DNA of 64,000 bases from Dioscorea cayenensis subsp. rotundata (GCF_009730915.1 NC_052474.1:20371501-20435500), one strand, 5' to 3'. Shown: positions 1 to 16,992, numbered from the stretch's first letter. Translations and numbers: made by a program. The notes: generated by a model not told the origin, from the letters alone.

Positions 1-394
1 TTTTTTTTTTTGGTTTAATGTATGTATGATGGATTGTTTTGGTTTTAGATTTAGTTGTAGTGTCATTGAAAGAACAAAATGATATATTTGAGTCATTTAG
101 GAACAAAAATGAATGTAATTGTGAAATTTGTATATTTAAGAGGGAATCAATGGAAATTGAAATGTGATGATTAGTCTTATGTCTTTATAAGAAAAGTGGA
201 AGCTTTTCCGGTAAAAAGCCGGAGAAAAAGAATAGGTGAAACTAAAAAATGTTTAACAGATGTAATCTTTTGGTTTTTGATAGAGTAATATGTAAGGGAA
301 GGACTTACGTAGCCGACCTCAACAAGTTGGGATTAACGGTTTCTTGTTGTTGTGCAATTCGTTCATTTCATATGAATATATATATAAGGCAAAA

Positions 395-621
395 AGTAAT
401 CTAGGAAAGTCCCATAGATTACTGTATTTTATGGATATTTGATTTAAAACCGGTGGATCATTATCCAACAGTTTTTTGTTTATATAAATACTATACATCT
501 TTTACCGTTATGAATACTGTACAATACTATAGTTTATGATAATCAAAGCCGTCGGATGGTAATCCGATGGTTACTATGGATGTCTCTAGATTTAAACATT
601 TATGGGCGTCTTTAGATTACC
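395..621. repeat. MITE-like inverted repeat in MRL7-A intron 1
   Basis: The ends match as imperfect inverted repeats: AGTAATCTAGGAAAGTCCC at the left, and the right end read in reverse gives GGTAATCTAAAGACGCCC. Inner segments contain ATCCAAC/ATCCGA-type inverted words. The same structure lies in MRL7-B intron 1 (about 14,125-14,360), so insertion predates the segmental duplication. No coding capacity is seen. Superfamily is not clear because I could not find a convincing target duplication. Confidence 0.45.
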
Positions 622-1264
622 AGTCCTCTATATATAAATGAATTTGTAGTTGAGGGATCAAATAAATATGTTTGTGTCATTTAAGAACAAGGATGAATGT
701 ATGCATAAGTTGGAATGGTTCAACTAAAATAACTCTTTTTTGAGTTTGAGACTGAAATAAACATTTGAATATAGTTCAGGAACTAATCATGGACTTGCTA
801 ATTTTTTTCCCTAAGATTTGTTGCAATTTGAATCTTAATTATGGTTGTTGAAGATTTAAACTTTCATACAATTTTTTCCCTAAGAACCTTTGTTTTTACT
901 GTTTTTGTGAGAATTGAATGGTGTTTTACAGGCCAAAAGAGAATGAGAAGGCAAGGATTGAATTAGAGAAAGCAGTGCAGATGTTTTGGGACACTGGATT
1001 ACCTTTCACCCAGAGTAACAACATCAAAAACTTATTGACATTAAAATTAGTCTGTTCTTACAGTTGAGCAATGTTAAACTGTGTTCAATGACTGAATTAC
1101 ATGATCAACAGTGTGTTGCAGTGGATGCTGTTGTTGAAGATGAATTAGCTTCTGTTCTTAAAGTATCCAAGTTCCCTGAGATCATCTTCACTAAAGCCGG
1201 CAAAATACTTCACCGTGATAAAGGTATATGTATAAATATATATATATATATATATATCAAAACA

Positions 1265-1460
1265 TCCTCTGTAGATGTCTACAGATAAAGAAATCTATGG
1301 GTGTCCAATTATCAGTCACTGGATCGTGATCCAATGGCTGGTATTGATAATTCTAAATATTAATTACTGTATTAACTACTATTCATCAATGTTGGTCGTT
1401 GAATCGAGATCTAATGGCTGATAATGAACGCCCATAGATGAATGGTTCTCTATGTATATA
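1265..1460. repeat. MITE-like inverted repeat in MRL7-A intron 3
   Basis: The words AATCTATGGGTGTCC (from about 1290) and, near 1430, their inverted partner GAACGCCCATAGAT enclose further inverted words built on TGGATC/GATCCAATGGCTG. The matching element in copy B lies at about 15,005-15,180. It resembles the intron 1 element in its words and is probably a related non-autonomous DNA transposon. Confidence 0.45.
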
Positions 1461-1646
1461 AGTTTGGGTCTCTCCTCGTATGGGCTTAAGTTTTAATAGA
1501 TTGGATGTTTGTTTGGTTGATGTTTAGTTGTTCGGAGCGGAGACGAGTGGTCCAAGATAATGGCATTCTTTTATTATAAAGCAGTTAGGCCAGCATGTTT
1601 GGAGAAATCAGCTGGTGAGAACCATGAGAAGATTTCATCCCTTTGA

Positions 1647-1833
1647 TTGATGTTATGATGATGATGATGATGATGATTACTTGTGTGTATATCTGCAAGG
1701 AGTTGTTAATTTGTGAATTCAATGTCTCAGGAAATGAGCTTCTTCATCTTATTATATCTTTTTACAAGTTTTCTCAGAGGAAAGTTAATTTATATTGACT
1801 CTGGACCATGCCCAAAAATACCCAGGTCTCAGT

Positions 1834-1864
<31 letters not shown>

Positions 1865-2759
1865 AAAAAAACCTACTTATCACTTAGGAATCTGGGGTTT
1901 TAAATTAATCTGGACGAGGTAGTGGGAGTTTTTGTAAGAGAAAAGGACTTCTCTCAATCCAAGTCTCTACTTTATTATTTATTAATATAATAAATTAATA
2001 ATTCAGTAGTTTCACATGAGTATATTAACATTTTAAAAAATCACATGCATACATATCAAGTTAAATGCCTCTTATTATAAATATTAAGAATTTTTATGTA
2101 TATCATAATAAATACACACATAAGGCCGAGTTTTTTAATGAACATTCATGCACTTTGAATAGTTAAACAGTTAAAAAAATTCAATATACAATATTTTTGA
2201 TCTTAACTATTAGAGTGTGATTCATCTCGATTTTTACTAGTATTCTCTTAAAAAAATCAACAAACACCCAACTATATATTTTTCATGCAAATACATGGGT
2301 TTGAGTACTATTTATATTACTGTTTATACACCGATTTATTTCTATATTTTTTTATCTATATCTTTTCACCAATTGCGGACATTTTGATAAATTCCCATAT
2401 ATACACACACATACATATATGATAGAGTTTTATACATTTTTGTATTTTAAATTGTAATTATTTATAAAATAAATTTATATTTTTTGTATTTATGATTAGT
2501 ATTTTTTTTACTCCTGATAAAAATTAGAATAATATTTTCAAATGCATTAGGGGTAAAAATGTCTTTTTGTTCCATGATTTTGGCGATTTATTAAAGAGGC
2601 TCCTTTTTGTTTTCAAAGAACGAATTAAAAAAAGAAATTAAAAAAATTTGATTTTTTATTTTTATTTTTTATAGGTAGTAATAAAATTTTAAGAACAAAA
2701 AGAATAATTATTATAAAAAAAAAAAAAAAGAAAAAAGAAAAAAGAAAAAAAGAGAAATG
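1647..2759. other. MRL7-A to ATG10-A spacer
   Basis: It holds the MRL7-A 3' flank with a short GAT microsatellite (about 1655-1677), a TA run (about 1838-1860) and AT-rich DNA. It aligns with the spacer after MRL7-B (15,360-16,300), with several small insertions and deletions between the two. No gene is seen. Confidence 0.7.
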
Positions 2760-2762
2760 AAC

Positions 2763-2825
2763 GGGGCAGTTTGAGAACGGAGAGGGTGCTGCTCGAGAAT
2801 CGGGTTGTGAGATTAGGGTTTTCAG
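2763..2825 (+). promoter_or_regulatory. ATG10-A probable 5' leader exon
   Basis: This GC-richer block after a long A/T tract is almost identical to 16,315-16,376 in copy B and ends with a donor-like TTTTCAG/GTATGG. It has no useful ATG frame into ATG10, so I read it as a noncoding first exon with the promoter just upstream. A transcript end would settle this. Confidence 0.4.
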
Positions 2826-3109
2826 GTATGGATCTTGTCTTGGTTTCTTGTTTTGATTAACAAGTTTGCCGATTCTTGATGTAGTTTTATGCCCTTTTTC
2901 TTTTGTGAATTGATTTTATAAATTTATTGTTTGTTCTACTGAATTTGAGTTTCGATCATTAATCCTTGATGGTAAATTTCATTTTATGGTTTAAATTTAA
3001 AAAAATTGTTTTTTGTACTTGTTTGTGAATTTGATGCTATTTCTTTGATTTTCTTGAGTTTAATTTGTTCCTTAATCTGTGAACACAGCAAAGATTTTTG
3101 TTTTTCTTT

Positions 3110-3250
3110 TTAGGGTTTAAGATGCAATTCAAGCACAACAATGAGGCCCTTGACCTGTTGGATGGAATAAAATCTTAAAATGACTTCTTTGTTGCAATAG
3201 GGAACACAAATTGTTGTTTTTATGAAATGAAATTTATTAGAAGGAAGATC
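3110..3250 (+). repeat. Partial upstream copy of ATG10 first coding exon (A)
   Basis: From 3122 the frame MQFKHNNEALDLLDG resembles the real first coding exon 250 bases downstream, which includes LEVWDGTISQKDFYVA. The similarity extends upstream through the TTTTTAGGGTTTA acceptor-like words. In this copy the frame is closed by TAA at 3176-3178. The same block exists in ATG10-B (16,690-16,865), so the exon-level duplication is older than the segment duplication. Confidence 0.55.
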
Positions 3251-3407
3251 TTGTTTGTATTTAATGAATTTAGATGCTGAAAGTGCAAGTATGTGTCAAT
3301 TTGATATGATTTCTATGATAGATAGTGTTTAATTTATTCCTTAACGTGAGAAAAAAAAAACAGTGATTTTTCTTTTTTAGGGTTTAGGCTGCACTTCAAA
3401 CTCAAAA

Positions 3408-4666
3408 ATGAGCAATCTTGAAGTGTGGGATGGAACAATCTCTCAAAAGGATTTCTATGTTGCTGCTAGAACCCTTGTTGAAAGATGGAAACAAGTTAAT
3501 CCCAGTCTTCCCCAGTGGACATGGATTCCTAGTAAATCCACACTTATGGGTTCTTCTTGTAAGGTTGGTCATCCTTGTTTAGTTTTTTTGGTACCTCATG
3601 TTCATCGAATTTGGTATTGTTTCTTTCAACAGGCCTTCTTCTTTTGATGTTATTCTCAGGAAGAAGGATATTTATCACTAGAGAATATGTATCATATTGA
3701 TCGGAATGAGGTCCGTCTTTGAAAACATTGGTGTTGTTGAGTTTCAGTGCAAAAATGAACATAATTCTTTGCTCATCTATATGAGAAACACTTTCGATTG
3801 ATGTTGTTTGTGATAATTCTTTTGTTCAGGAGTGTCTCATTGTAGACAGCTTCTCCGAGAGAGAAGAGACCGATGATGTCGCTACATTGGTACTATATTG
3901 GCTTAACTCATTATGTTCAATTATTTCTTTGCCTTCATCCCTGTTGATATACTTGCAAACAGTTTGCCCAAATCGATTTGATTCCATGTGTGTGTAATAG
4001 TGTATATATATTCAACATGCTGATTAGATCGAATTTGCATTTTGTTTGCCAGGTTCATAGCACCAGTAATGAAACACATATTTATGATTTCCACATTGTA
4101 TATAGTTTTTCCTACCAGGTTCCAGTTCTCTACTTCCATGGATACCAATCCGGTATGTATCTTATTGAAATTTAAACATTACGAAATAATGTATAAATCT
4201 ATATCTGATCACTAGTGGCCGACAATTTGCTTCTTGTTCAGATGGCCAGCCTTTAAATTTAGATGAGATTGAGAATGACCTTCCTCCTTCCTCTTCAAAA
4301 ATTCTAAGAGAATCGAAATGGACTTACATGACCTTAGGGGTATATTCATGTGCTTTCCACCCTGTTCTTCAGCATCAATATGTTGAAATGAACTTGATGT
4401 TGTGACAATAAGAATACGATGTTTTGCTATTCTCGCAGGAACATCCATATTTGCGTCGGCCCTGGTACACATTACACCCTTGTGCGACGAGTGATTGGAT
4501 GAAGTTACTGCTTGGTGGCACGTCCATGAAGGACCTTGACATCTCGAGTTATTTGCTGTCATGGCTATCGGTGGTCGGGCAGGCCGTTGGATTGAGGATC
4601 CCTCTTGAATTGCAGCAAAGGTCTGTAAAACATCCTTCAGCTTCATGTTTCATTATTAATAACTGA
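3408..4666 (+). CDS. ATG10: ATG10, autophagy E2-like conjugating enzyme, copy A
   Basis: ATG10 is the E2-like enzyme that passes ATG12 from ATG7 to ATG5 during autophagosome formation. Coding exons are 3408-3563, 3660-3710, 3830-3889, 4053-4152, 4242-4339 and 4439-4666, all with GT-AG borders and compatible phase (230 residues). Family landmarks are EEGYLSLE (exon 2), YDFHIVYSFSYQVPVLYF (exon 4), SKWTYMT (exon 5) and HPYLRRPWYTLHPCATSDW (exon 6). The Cys in HPC is the expected thioester-forming residue. The C-terminal WLSVVGQAVGLRIPLE matches the usual end of plant ATG10. The last 18 or so residues are read through a possible donor (AG/GTCTG at 4622), so the exact end is uncertain. A noncoding leader exon probably ends at 2825 (TTTTCAG/GTATGG). 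Copy A and copy B differ at six residues by my reading. Confidence 0.88.
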
Positions 4667-5688
4667 CGATTTCTGCTGCATGTATAGTTATCGTTTTCAT
4701 CGTGTGATAATTCTTTGTTGTTGTTTGTTGTTGATATTTTGATCAATTGCTTACCCATGCAACTCAGGCAGATAATTCAGCTCAATTTCCTTTGTGAGTA
4801 GGAATGAACCTGTGATTTTAAGCATGTTTAATAACATCATCCTTTAATTAGTTACTAAAGCCATTAGCAAGACAAATAACATACTTGTAGGATTAATCTG
4901 AAGCATTGGCTGCTTAGAAACACTGAATAATTTCTTGTTGAATTAAATTGTTTTTTCAGATATAAAAAAAATTTAAATTTTTTTTAATGCATACATGTTC
5001 TTTGTTGTGATTTTTTCTGTAATATCTTAAATTTTTAGCATATATTACATACACCTACAAAATCTTCAAAGTTACATGTATATAAAGGCATTCATATTTT
5101 GGCCTTTTCTATTACATATATATACACATCTTTAGTAAAAAAAAAAAAACTTTCGTCAAATTAATAATATGTTATTATTTTATAATAATAGATTAAACTT
5201 GACATGAATTTCTTTGTATGTTAAGTCATATCCATCTATTAATACTATCACTATACATGTATAAATAAAATAAAATTTTTTATTAAAGATACTCCTTTAA
5301 TATGTATATATATATATATCTATAAATATTAATACATATGACATTATAAGTCAATCCCTTCTGCTGCCCACCATCTCTCTTGTGCTTGTTTCCTTCCCCA
5401 TAACTGAAAATTCTCTGATCCTTATCACTTTAATTTTTAACTTTATTTTTATTTCCTTCCCAATAATAGCACCCAATAAATAATAATAAACCGCCAACCA
5501 AACTATCTCCATTTATTATTCATCCAAAAACCAATTTTACATAAAATAAATAAATCATTACTCTAAATAAATATAATTAATGCAGTATAGTAATTGCCCT
5601 TTATAAAAACACAGATCTATTAGTTAATCCCAGTCCATTCCGTTTATAAATAAGGAAAGAACGCGGGGAAAGCTTTTGGAAGAAGAGG
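4667..5688. other. ATG10-A 3' flank, duplication border and PARG promoter
   Basis: Up to about 5,620 this matches 18,268-19,275. The match stops abruptly just after ACACAGATCTAT, which I take as the segment border. A TATAAATA box at 5645-5652 lies 36 bases before the PARG start codon, so either the PARG leader is very short or the box is not the one used. No gene is seen in the AT-rich rest. Confidence 0.6.
5645..5652 (+). promoter_or_regulatory. TATA box upstream of PARG
   Basis: It reads TATAAATA, 36 bases before ATG 5689 and about 25 bases past the duplication border. Its closeness to the ATG implies a leader of only a few bases if it is functional. Confidence 0.4.
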
Positions 5689-11490
<5,802 letters not shown>

Positions 11491-13030
11491 AATGTCTAGA
11501 TAACTACTTCTATTTGTGTATTTTCTTAAAGATAAATAAACAATTATTCTAATTTATGTGAATAATAGTTTGAAAAAAAAATAATGATGAGGTGAAATGG
11601 ATCTATATATATAGACGAAATGTAATGAGCACGTGTTAGGGGCGTGTACAGGCGTATAGCAGAGTCATAAGCACCTAAGTACCTGTGTTTTCATCTTGCG
11701 TGAATATTGAAATTTGATTTCAGGTATTCTGTGAAACAAATATCCTACTCAAGGAATCTGATACTAATTGGTCAAAAAACTATTGGTTGAAAAGTATAAT
11801 TTAAAAAAAATATTGCATTTTTTTTTATATTTAGAATTTCTAAATTTTTTATTAATTTAAACACTATAACAAATATATTGTAGGCAGTTGATCTTAGGTT
11901 TATCCATTTATCATTTTCATAATATTTCACAGGCACAACATTATGTAATTAGCTGTAAGTAGCTGTAATGTAACTGGTTTTACATGTAAAAGGCTGTTTG
12001 GTTTGCTGTGAAATCAGTTTTACATGTAAACAGTTTTACAGTTTTGTGTACTTTTGCTGCATTTCAACTTACAGTAAAAATTTGCTGTAAGTTGAAATGC
12101 AGGAAAACATTTGGGCTAAAATCACCATTCTTCATTCTCCAATTTATGCATTAAAAGAAAATGAAAACTTACATATAATCAATTGTTAGTATAATTAAAC
12201 TTATGTTTATTTATATTTTATTAAATTTATTTATTTTTATTTAAAATATACTAATTTGTATTTAATTTTAATTAAAAAAAATATTTTTTTATATAAAATT
12301 AAAGAATTTTATATATTTTTAATTTAATAAAATTATTATTAAATTAATTAATTAATTAATTTACATTAGTGTTAAGAGTAGATGGGGAGAACTAAATTAA
12401 TTATTTAGAGTTAGTGTTTAATTATTTAAGTTTCTTATTATTATTTGGCTTAGTTATTTGAGTTTCTGATTATTATTTTTAAATGTAATAAATACTTTAT
12501 TAAATCATTTAATTAGTTTAAAAATTAAATTAAATTAAATTAATTATTTTAGTTTAAATTATTTTTTTAAAATGCATTAAATAATTAATAATAATACATT
12601 AGAGTAATCTTACTCTCTACTTACAATGGTGACTATATCTTCTAACTTACATCAAACCAAAACAATTAAAAAGTAATGCAGAGTTTTTCGATTCTGATGA
12701 AACCAAAACGAGCGATGATGTAAATGAAATCGCGACGATTTTTCTTTACTGTAATTTCATCGTAATTTCGACTTACAGCACAAACCAAACAACCCCTAAA
12801 TAATAGTTATTTTGTTTTATAAGGTTATTAAAATGTTAGCAATAATGGATGAGCTATATTTTTAGAAATTATTTATTTTAATAATATTATTTTTAAAATT
12901 ACTCATAAATTTATGAATTTTTAGAAAATATTTATTTTAATAATATTATTGTGGGCCCTTTTATACATAGACCCTTATATAATGTTATAATTTCATTTAT
13001 ATGATACTGTGAAAGAGACAATAGAATAGC
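11491..13030. other. PARG to MRL7-B spacer
   Basis: It is AT-rich and contains the Harbinger-like element listed separately (11,990-12,796) plus the MRL7-B promoter region. Around 11,757 the words GATACTAATTGGTCAAAAAAC resemble part of the small element at 59,157-59,337, so a fragment of the same repeat family may lie here. No gene is seen. Confidence 0.6.
11987..12799. mobile_element. Harbinger/Tourist-like non-autonomous DNA transposon
   Basis: TAA flanks both sides (11,987-11,989 and 12,797-12,799). The left end reads AAGGCTGTTTGGTTTG and the right end reversed reads GGGGTTGTTTGGTTTGTGCTG, so the outer 16 bases agree except at three or four positions. A TAA target duplication with a TGTTTGG terminal word fits the PIF/Harbinger superfamily; hAT elements share similar ends. 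Near the left end, 12,057-12,074 and 12,085-12,102 form a perfect 18-bp inverted pair with a 10-base loop. The interior is AT-rich and shows no transposase. Confidence 0.6.
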
Positions 13031-15359
13031 ATGGCGTTTCTAAATCAACAACTGCCTTTAAAGTGTTCGATGATATGTCTCAAAGACGTTCAAACGCGCA
13101 TCAAATGTTCGACGATATGCTTCAGAGAGTCCAAAGCTCTTCAGAGAGCCCAGTCTCATCCTCTTCTCAAGCTGAGAGCTTCCAAAGCTCTGGATCTCGT
13201 CCTCGGCAACAGAAGCGACGACGATGACGATGACGAGGAGAGCAGCGATGACGACGGACCCTTTCTCATGTCCGGTGAGGAGAGGATGGAGCTGAGAAGA
13301 AAGATAAGGCAAGTGCTGGACTTGCAACCAGAGGTAGAGGAAGAGATGGATCCGGAGAAGCTAAGGATGAAGGCGCTGAAGCTGGCGAGAGATTACTCTC
13401 TTGTTGTGGATGAGGAGGATCCTGATTGGCCGGAGGATGCTGAGGGGAGAGGGTTTAAGCTTGATCAATTCTTTGACAAGTTCTATATCAAAAACGTCAA
13501 GAAGGATGATGCGGATGAGGATGATGAGGAGGAGAAGGAGATTGTTTGGAAGGATGATAACTACATCAAAGCAGTGAAGGATATCACATCCAGTGAGTGG
13601 GAGGACACTGTGTTCAAGGATTTCAATCCTTTGGTCATCCTTGTTCACCATAGATACAGAAGGTTAGCTCTCTTTCTTTCTCATTCTCTCATTTTTGGAT
13701 TGAAAAATGAAAAAAAGCTAACTTTTGGTTTAATGTATGTATGATGGATTGTTTTGGTTTTAGATTTGTAGTGTCATAGAAAGAACAAAATGATATATTT
13801 GAGTCATTTAGGAACAAAAATGAATGTAATTGTGAAATTTGTATATTTAAGATAGAATCAATTGAAATTGAAATGGTATGGACATGTCTTTTTAGATGAT
13901 TAGTCGATGTCTTTATAAGAAAAGTGGAAGCTTTTCCGGTAAAAAGCTGTAGAAAAAAGAATAGGTAAAACTAAAAAATGTTAAACAGATGTAATCTTTT
14001 GGTTTATGATAAGAGTAATATGGAAAGAAGGACTTACGTAGCCAACCTCAACAAGTTGGGATTAACGGCTTCTTGTTGTTGTGCAATTCGTTCATTTCAT
14101 ATGAATATATATATAAGGCAAAAAGTAATTTAGGTAAGTCCCTAGATTATTGTATTTTATGGATATTTGATTTAAAAACGATGGATCATTATCCAACGGT
14201 TGTTTGTTTATATAAATACTATATATCTTTTACTATTAAGATACTGTACAATACTGTAGAACATGTTTTTAGTACTGTTTATGATAATCAAAGCCGTCAC
14301 ATGGTAATCTGACGGTTACTGTGGACGCCCATAAATTTAAAATCTATGGACTCCTTTAGATGACCAGTCCTCTATATATAAATGAATTTGTAGTTGAGGG
14401 ATCAAATAAATATGTTTGTGTCATTTAAGAACAAGGATGAATGTATGCATATGTTTGAATGGTTAAACTAAAATAATTTTTTTTTGAGTTTGAGACTGAA
14501 AATAAACATTTGGATATTGTTCAGGAACTAATCATGGACTTGCTAATTGTTTTTCCTAAGATTTGTTGCAATTTGAATCTTAATTATGGTTGTTGAAGAT
14601 TTAAACTTTCATGTAAACTCTAAGAACCTTTGTTTTTACTGTTTTTGTGAGAATTGAATGATGTTTACAGGCCAAAAGAGAATGAGAAGGCAAGGATTGA
14701 ATTAGAGAAAGCAGTGCAGATGTTTTGGGACACTGGATTACCTTCACCCAGAGTAACAACAACAGCAAAAACTTATTGACATTAAAATTAGTCTGTTCTT
14801 ACAGTTGAGCAATGTTAAACTGTGTTCAATGACTGAATTATATGATCAACAGTGTGTTGCAGTGGATGCTGTTGTTGAAGATGAATTAGCTTCTGTTCTT
14901 AAAGTATCAAAGTTCCCTGAGATCATCTTCACTAAAGCCGGCAAAATACTTCACCGTGATAAAGGTACATGTATATATATATATATATATATATGATAAA
15001 ACACCCTCTGTAGATGTCTACAGATAAGAAATCTATAGGCGTCCAATCATCAGCCATTGGATCGGTCACGATCCAATGATTACTATTGATGAATAGTAGT
15101 ATTATGTGTTCATCAATGTTGGCCGTTGAATCGAGATCCAATATTTGATAATGGATGTCCATAAATGAATAGTTCTCTATATATATTAGTTTGGGTTTTT
15201 CATCGTATTGGCTTTAGTTTTAATAGATTAGATGTTTGGTGATGTTTAGTTGTTCGGAGTGGAGACGAGATAATGGCATTCTTTTACTATAAAGCTGTTA
15301 GGCCAGCATGTTTGGAGAAATCAGCTGGTGAGAACCATGAGAAGATTCCTTCCCTTTGA
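13031..15359 (+). CDS. MRL7: MRL7-type plastid thioredoxin-fold protein, copy B
   Basis: Exons are 13,031-13,662, 14,671-14,752, 14,853-14,964 and 15,250-15,359, in frame throughout (about 311 residues). The N-terminal part has an acidic run (SDDDDDDEESSDDD), then EERMELRRKIRQ, ARDYSL and FKDFNPLVILVHHRY. The thioredoxin-like end has RCVAVDAVVE and FPEIIFTKAGKILHRDK. Such proteins act in plastid nucleoids/stroma and are needed for plastid-encoded polymerase activity and greening. Exon 4 reads RSGDEIMAFFYY: nine bases coding W-S-K, present in copy A, are missing. An in-frame alternative acceptor before exon 3 (exon start 14,805) would add 16 residues but leaves a 52-base intron, so I prefer 14,853. 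The first 55 residues do not look like a standard transit peptide, so the start is uncertain. Confidence 0.82.
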
Positions 15360-15369
15360 TTGATGATAA

Positions 15370-15408
<39 letters not shown>

Positions 15409-16300
15409 AACTGTGTGGATATCTGCATGCAGTTGTTATTTGTGAATTCAATGTCTCAGGAAATGAGCTTCTTCATCTTATATTTTCTTTTTGCAAGTTT
15501 TCACAGAGTAAGTTAATTTATATTGACTCTGGACCATGCCCAAAAACACCCAGGTCTCAGTCAATAATATATATTTTTTTCTAAAAAAACCCACTTATCA
15601 CTTAGGAATCACGGGTTTTAAATTAATCTGGACGAGATAGTGGGAGTTTTTATAATAGAAAAGGACTTCTCTCAATCCTAGTCTCTACTTTATTATTTAT
15701 TAATATAATAAATTAATAATTCAGTAGTTTCACTTAAGTATATAACATCTCAAGTTAAATGCCTCTTATTATTTTTATTTTTATTTTTATAGCTGAATTA
15801 TAAATATTAAAAATTTATATATATATATATATATATGACAATATATATACACACGTGGCCAACTGTCTGTCCATTCTTCATACAAATACATGGTTTGTGT
15901 ACTATTTATATTAGTATATTTATGCACTGATTTATCAATATATCTTTTTATCTATACCTTTTCATCAACTGTGGATATTTTGATGAAATTCCCATGTATA
16001 TATATACATATAGATAGAGTTTTATATGTTTTTGCATTTTAAATTGTAATTTATTTATAAAATAAATTTATATTTGTGTATTTATGATTAGTATGTTTTT
16101 TTTCTCCTGATAAAAATGAGAATAATATTTTCAAATGCATTAGGGGTAAAAATGTCTTTTTGTTCCATGATTTGGCGTTTTATTGAAGAGGCTCTTTTTT
16201 ATTTCAATAAACAAATTAAAAAGAAAATTATTTTTTTATTTTTTTATAGGTAGTAATAAAATTCTAAGAACAAAAAAATAAAAATAAAAATATTAGAAAA
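15360..16300. other. MRL7-B to ATG10-B spacer
   Basis: It starts with a GAT microsatellite (about 15,370-15,407) longer than in copy A. The rest is AT-rich DNA matching 1,647-2,750. No gene is seen. Confidence 0.7.
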
Positions 16301-16314
16301 ATAGAGAAAGAACG

Positions 16315-16376
16315 GAGCAGTTTGAGAACGGAGAGGGTGCTGCTCGAGAATCGGGTTGTGAGATTAGGGTTTTCAG
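16315..16376 (+). promoter_or_regulatory. ATG10-B probable 5' leader exon
   Basis: It is the counterpart of 2763-2825, ending TTTTCAG/GTATGG. Its conservation against a more diverged AT-rich surround suggests it is transcribed. Confidence 0.4.
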
Positions 16377-16689
16377 GTATGGATCTTGTTTTGATTAACA
16401 AGTTTGCTGATTCTTGATGTAGTTTTATGCACTTTTTCTTTTGTGAATTGATTTTATAAATTTATTATTTGTTCTACTGAATTTGAGTTTTGGTTAGTAA
16501 ATTTTTCCAGAATCCTTAATTCGTTGCTTTTCGATCATTAATTCTTGATGGAAATTTCATTTTATGGTTTAAATTAAAAAAAAAAAAAATTTGTTGTTTG
16601 TACTTGTCTGTGAATTTGATGCTATTTCTTTGATTTTCTTGAGTTTAATTTGTTCCTTAATCTGTGAACACAGCAAAGATTTTTGTTTT

Positions 16690-16865
16690 CCTTTTTAGGG
16701 TTTAAGATGCAATTCAAGCACAACAATGAGGCCCTTGACCTGTTGGATGGAATAAAATCTCAAAATGACTTCTTTGTTGCAATAGGGAACACAAATTATT
16801 GTTTTTATGAAATGAAATTTATTAGAAGGAAGATCTTGTTTGTATTTAATGAATTTAGATGTTGA
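16690..16865 (+). repeat. Partial upstream copy of ATG10 first coding exon (B)
   Basis: ATG 16,707 opens MQFKHNNEALDLLDGIKSQ and the frame stays open to 16,863-16,865, unlike copy A. It parallels the true exon (NLEVWDGTISQKDFYVA) but does not splice into ATG10 in any obvious frame. It could serve as an upstream ORF if it is retained in the leader. Confidence 0.5.
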
Positions 16866-16992
16866 AAGTGTAAGTATGTGTCAATTTGATATAATTTCTC
16901 TGATAGATAGTGTTTAATTTATTCCTTAACGTGAGAAAAAAAAGCAGTGATTTTTCTTTTTTTTAGGGTTTAGGCTGCACTTCAAACACAAA

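Larger units (their letters stand above)
1..1646 (+). pseudogene. MRL7: MRL7-type thioredoxin-fold protein, copy A (3' part, frame-broken)
   Basis: The window opens inside intron 1. Exon 2 is 932-1014, exon 3 is 1112-1223, exon 4 is 1528-1646 (TGA at 1644-1646). Exon 3 encodes the family's conserved CVAVDAVVE and FPEIIFTKAGKIL stretch, and exon 4 encodes DEWSKIMAFFYY. Proteins of this family (MRL7/SVR4/ECB1 in Arabidopsis) are plastid thioredoxin-like factors needed for chloroplast biogenesis and plastid transcription. Compared with copy B at 13,031, exon 2 has one extra T (CCTTTCACC against CCTTCACC, about 1003-1005), making it 83 nt instead of 82. As read, translation would stop early in exon 3. 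Exon 4 is complete, with the W-S-K residues that copy B lacks. It is either a young pseudogene or an assembly indel; exon 1 lies outside the window. Confidence 0.72.

Noticed and set aside
12057-12102. Stand-alone microRNA gene at the perfect hairpin
   Set aside because: It is inside a transposon-like element and the stem of 18 bp is short for a plant miRNA precursor.
13058-13651. Minus-strand frames opposite MRL7-B exon 1
   Set aside because: They are shadows of the acidic GAT/GAG-rich exon; the plus frame splices correctly into known MRL7 motifs.
14805-14852. Extension of MRL7 exon 3 to an upstream acceptor (adds LSNVKLCSMTEL)
   Set aside because: It leaves only a 52-base intron, and the family reads directly from SPR to CVAVD; the acceptor at 14,851-14,852 is preferred.
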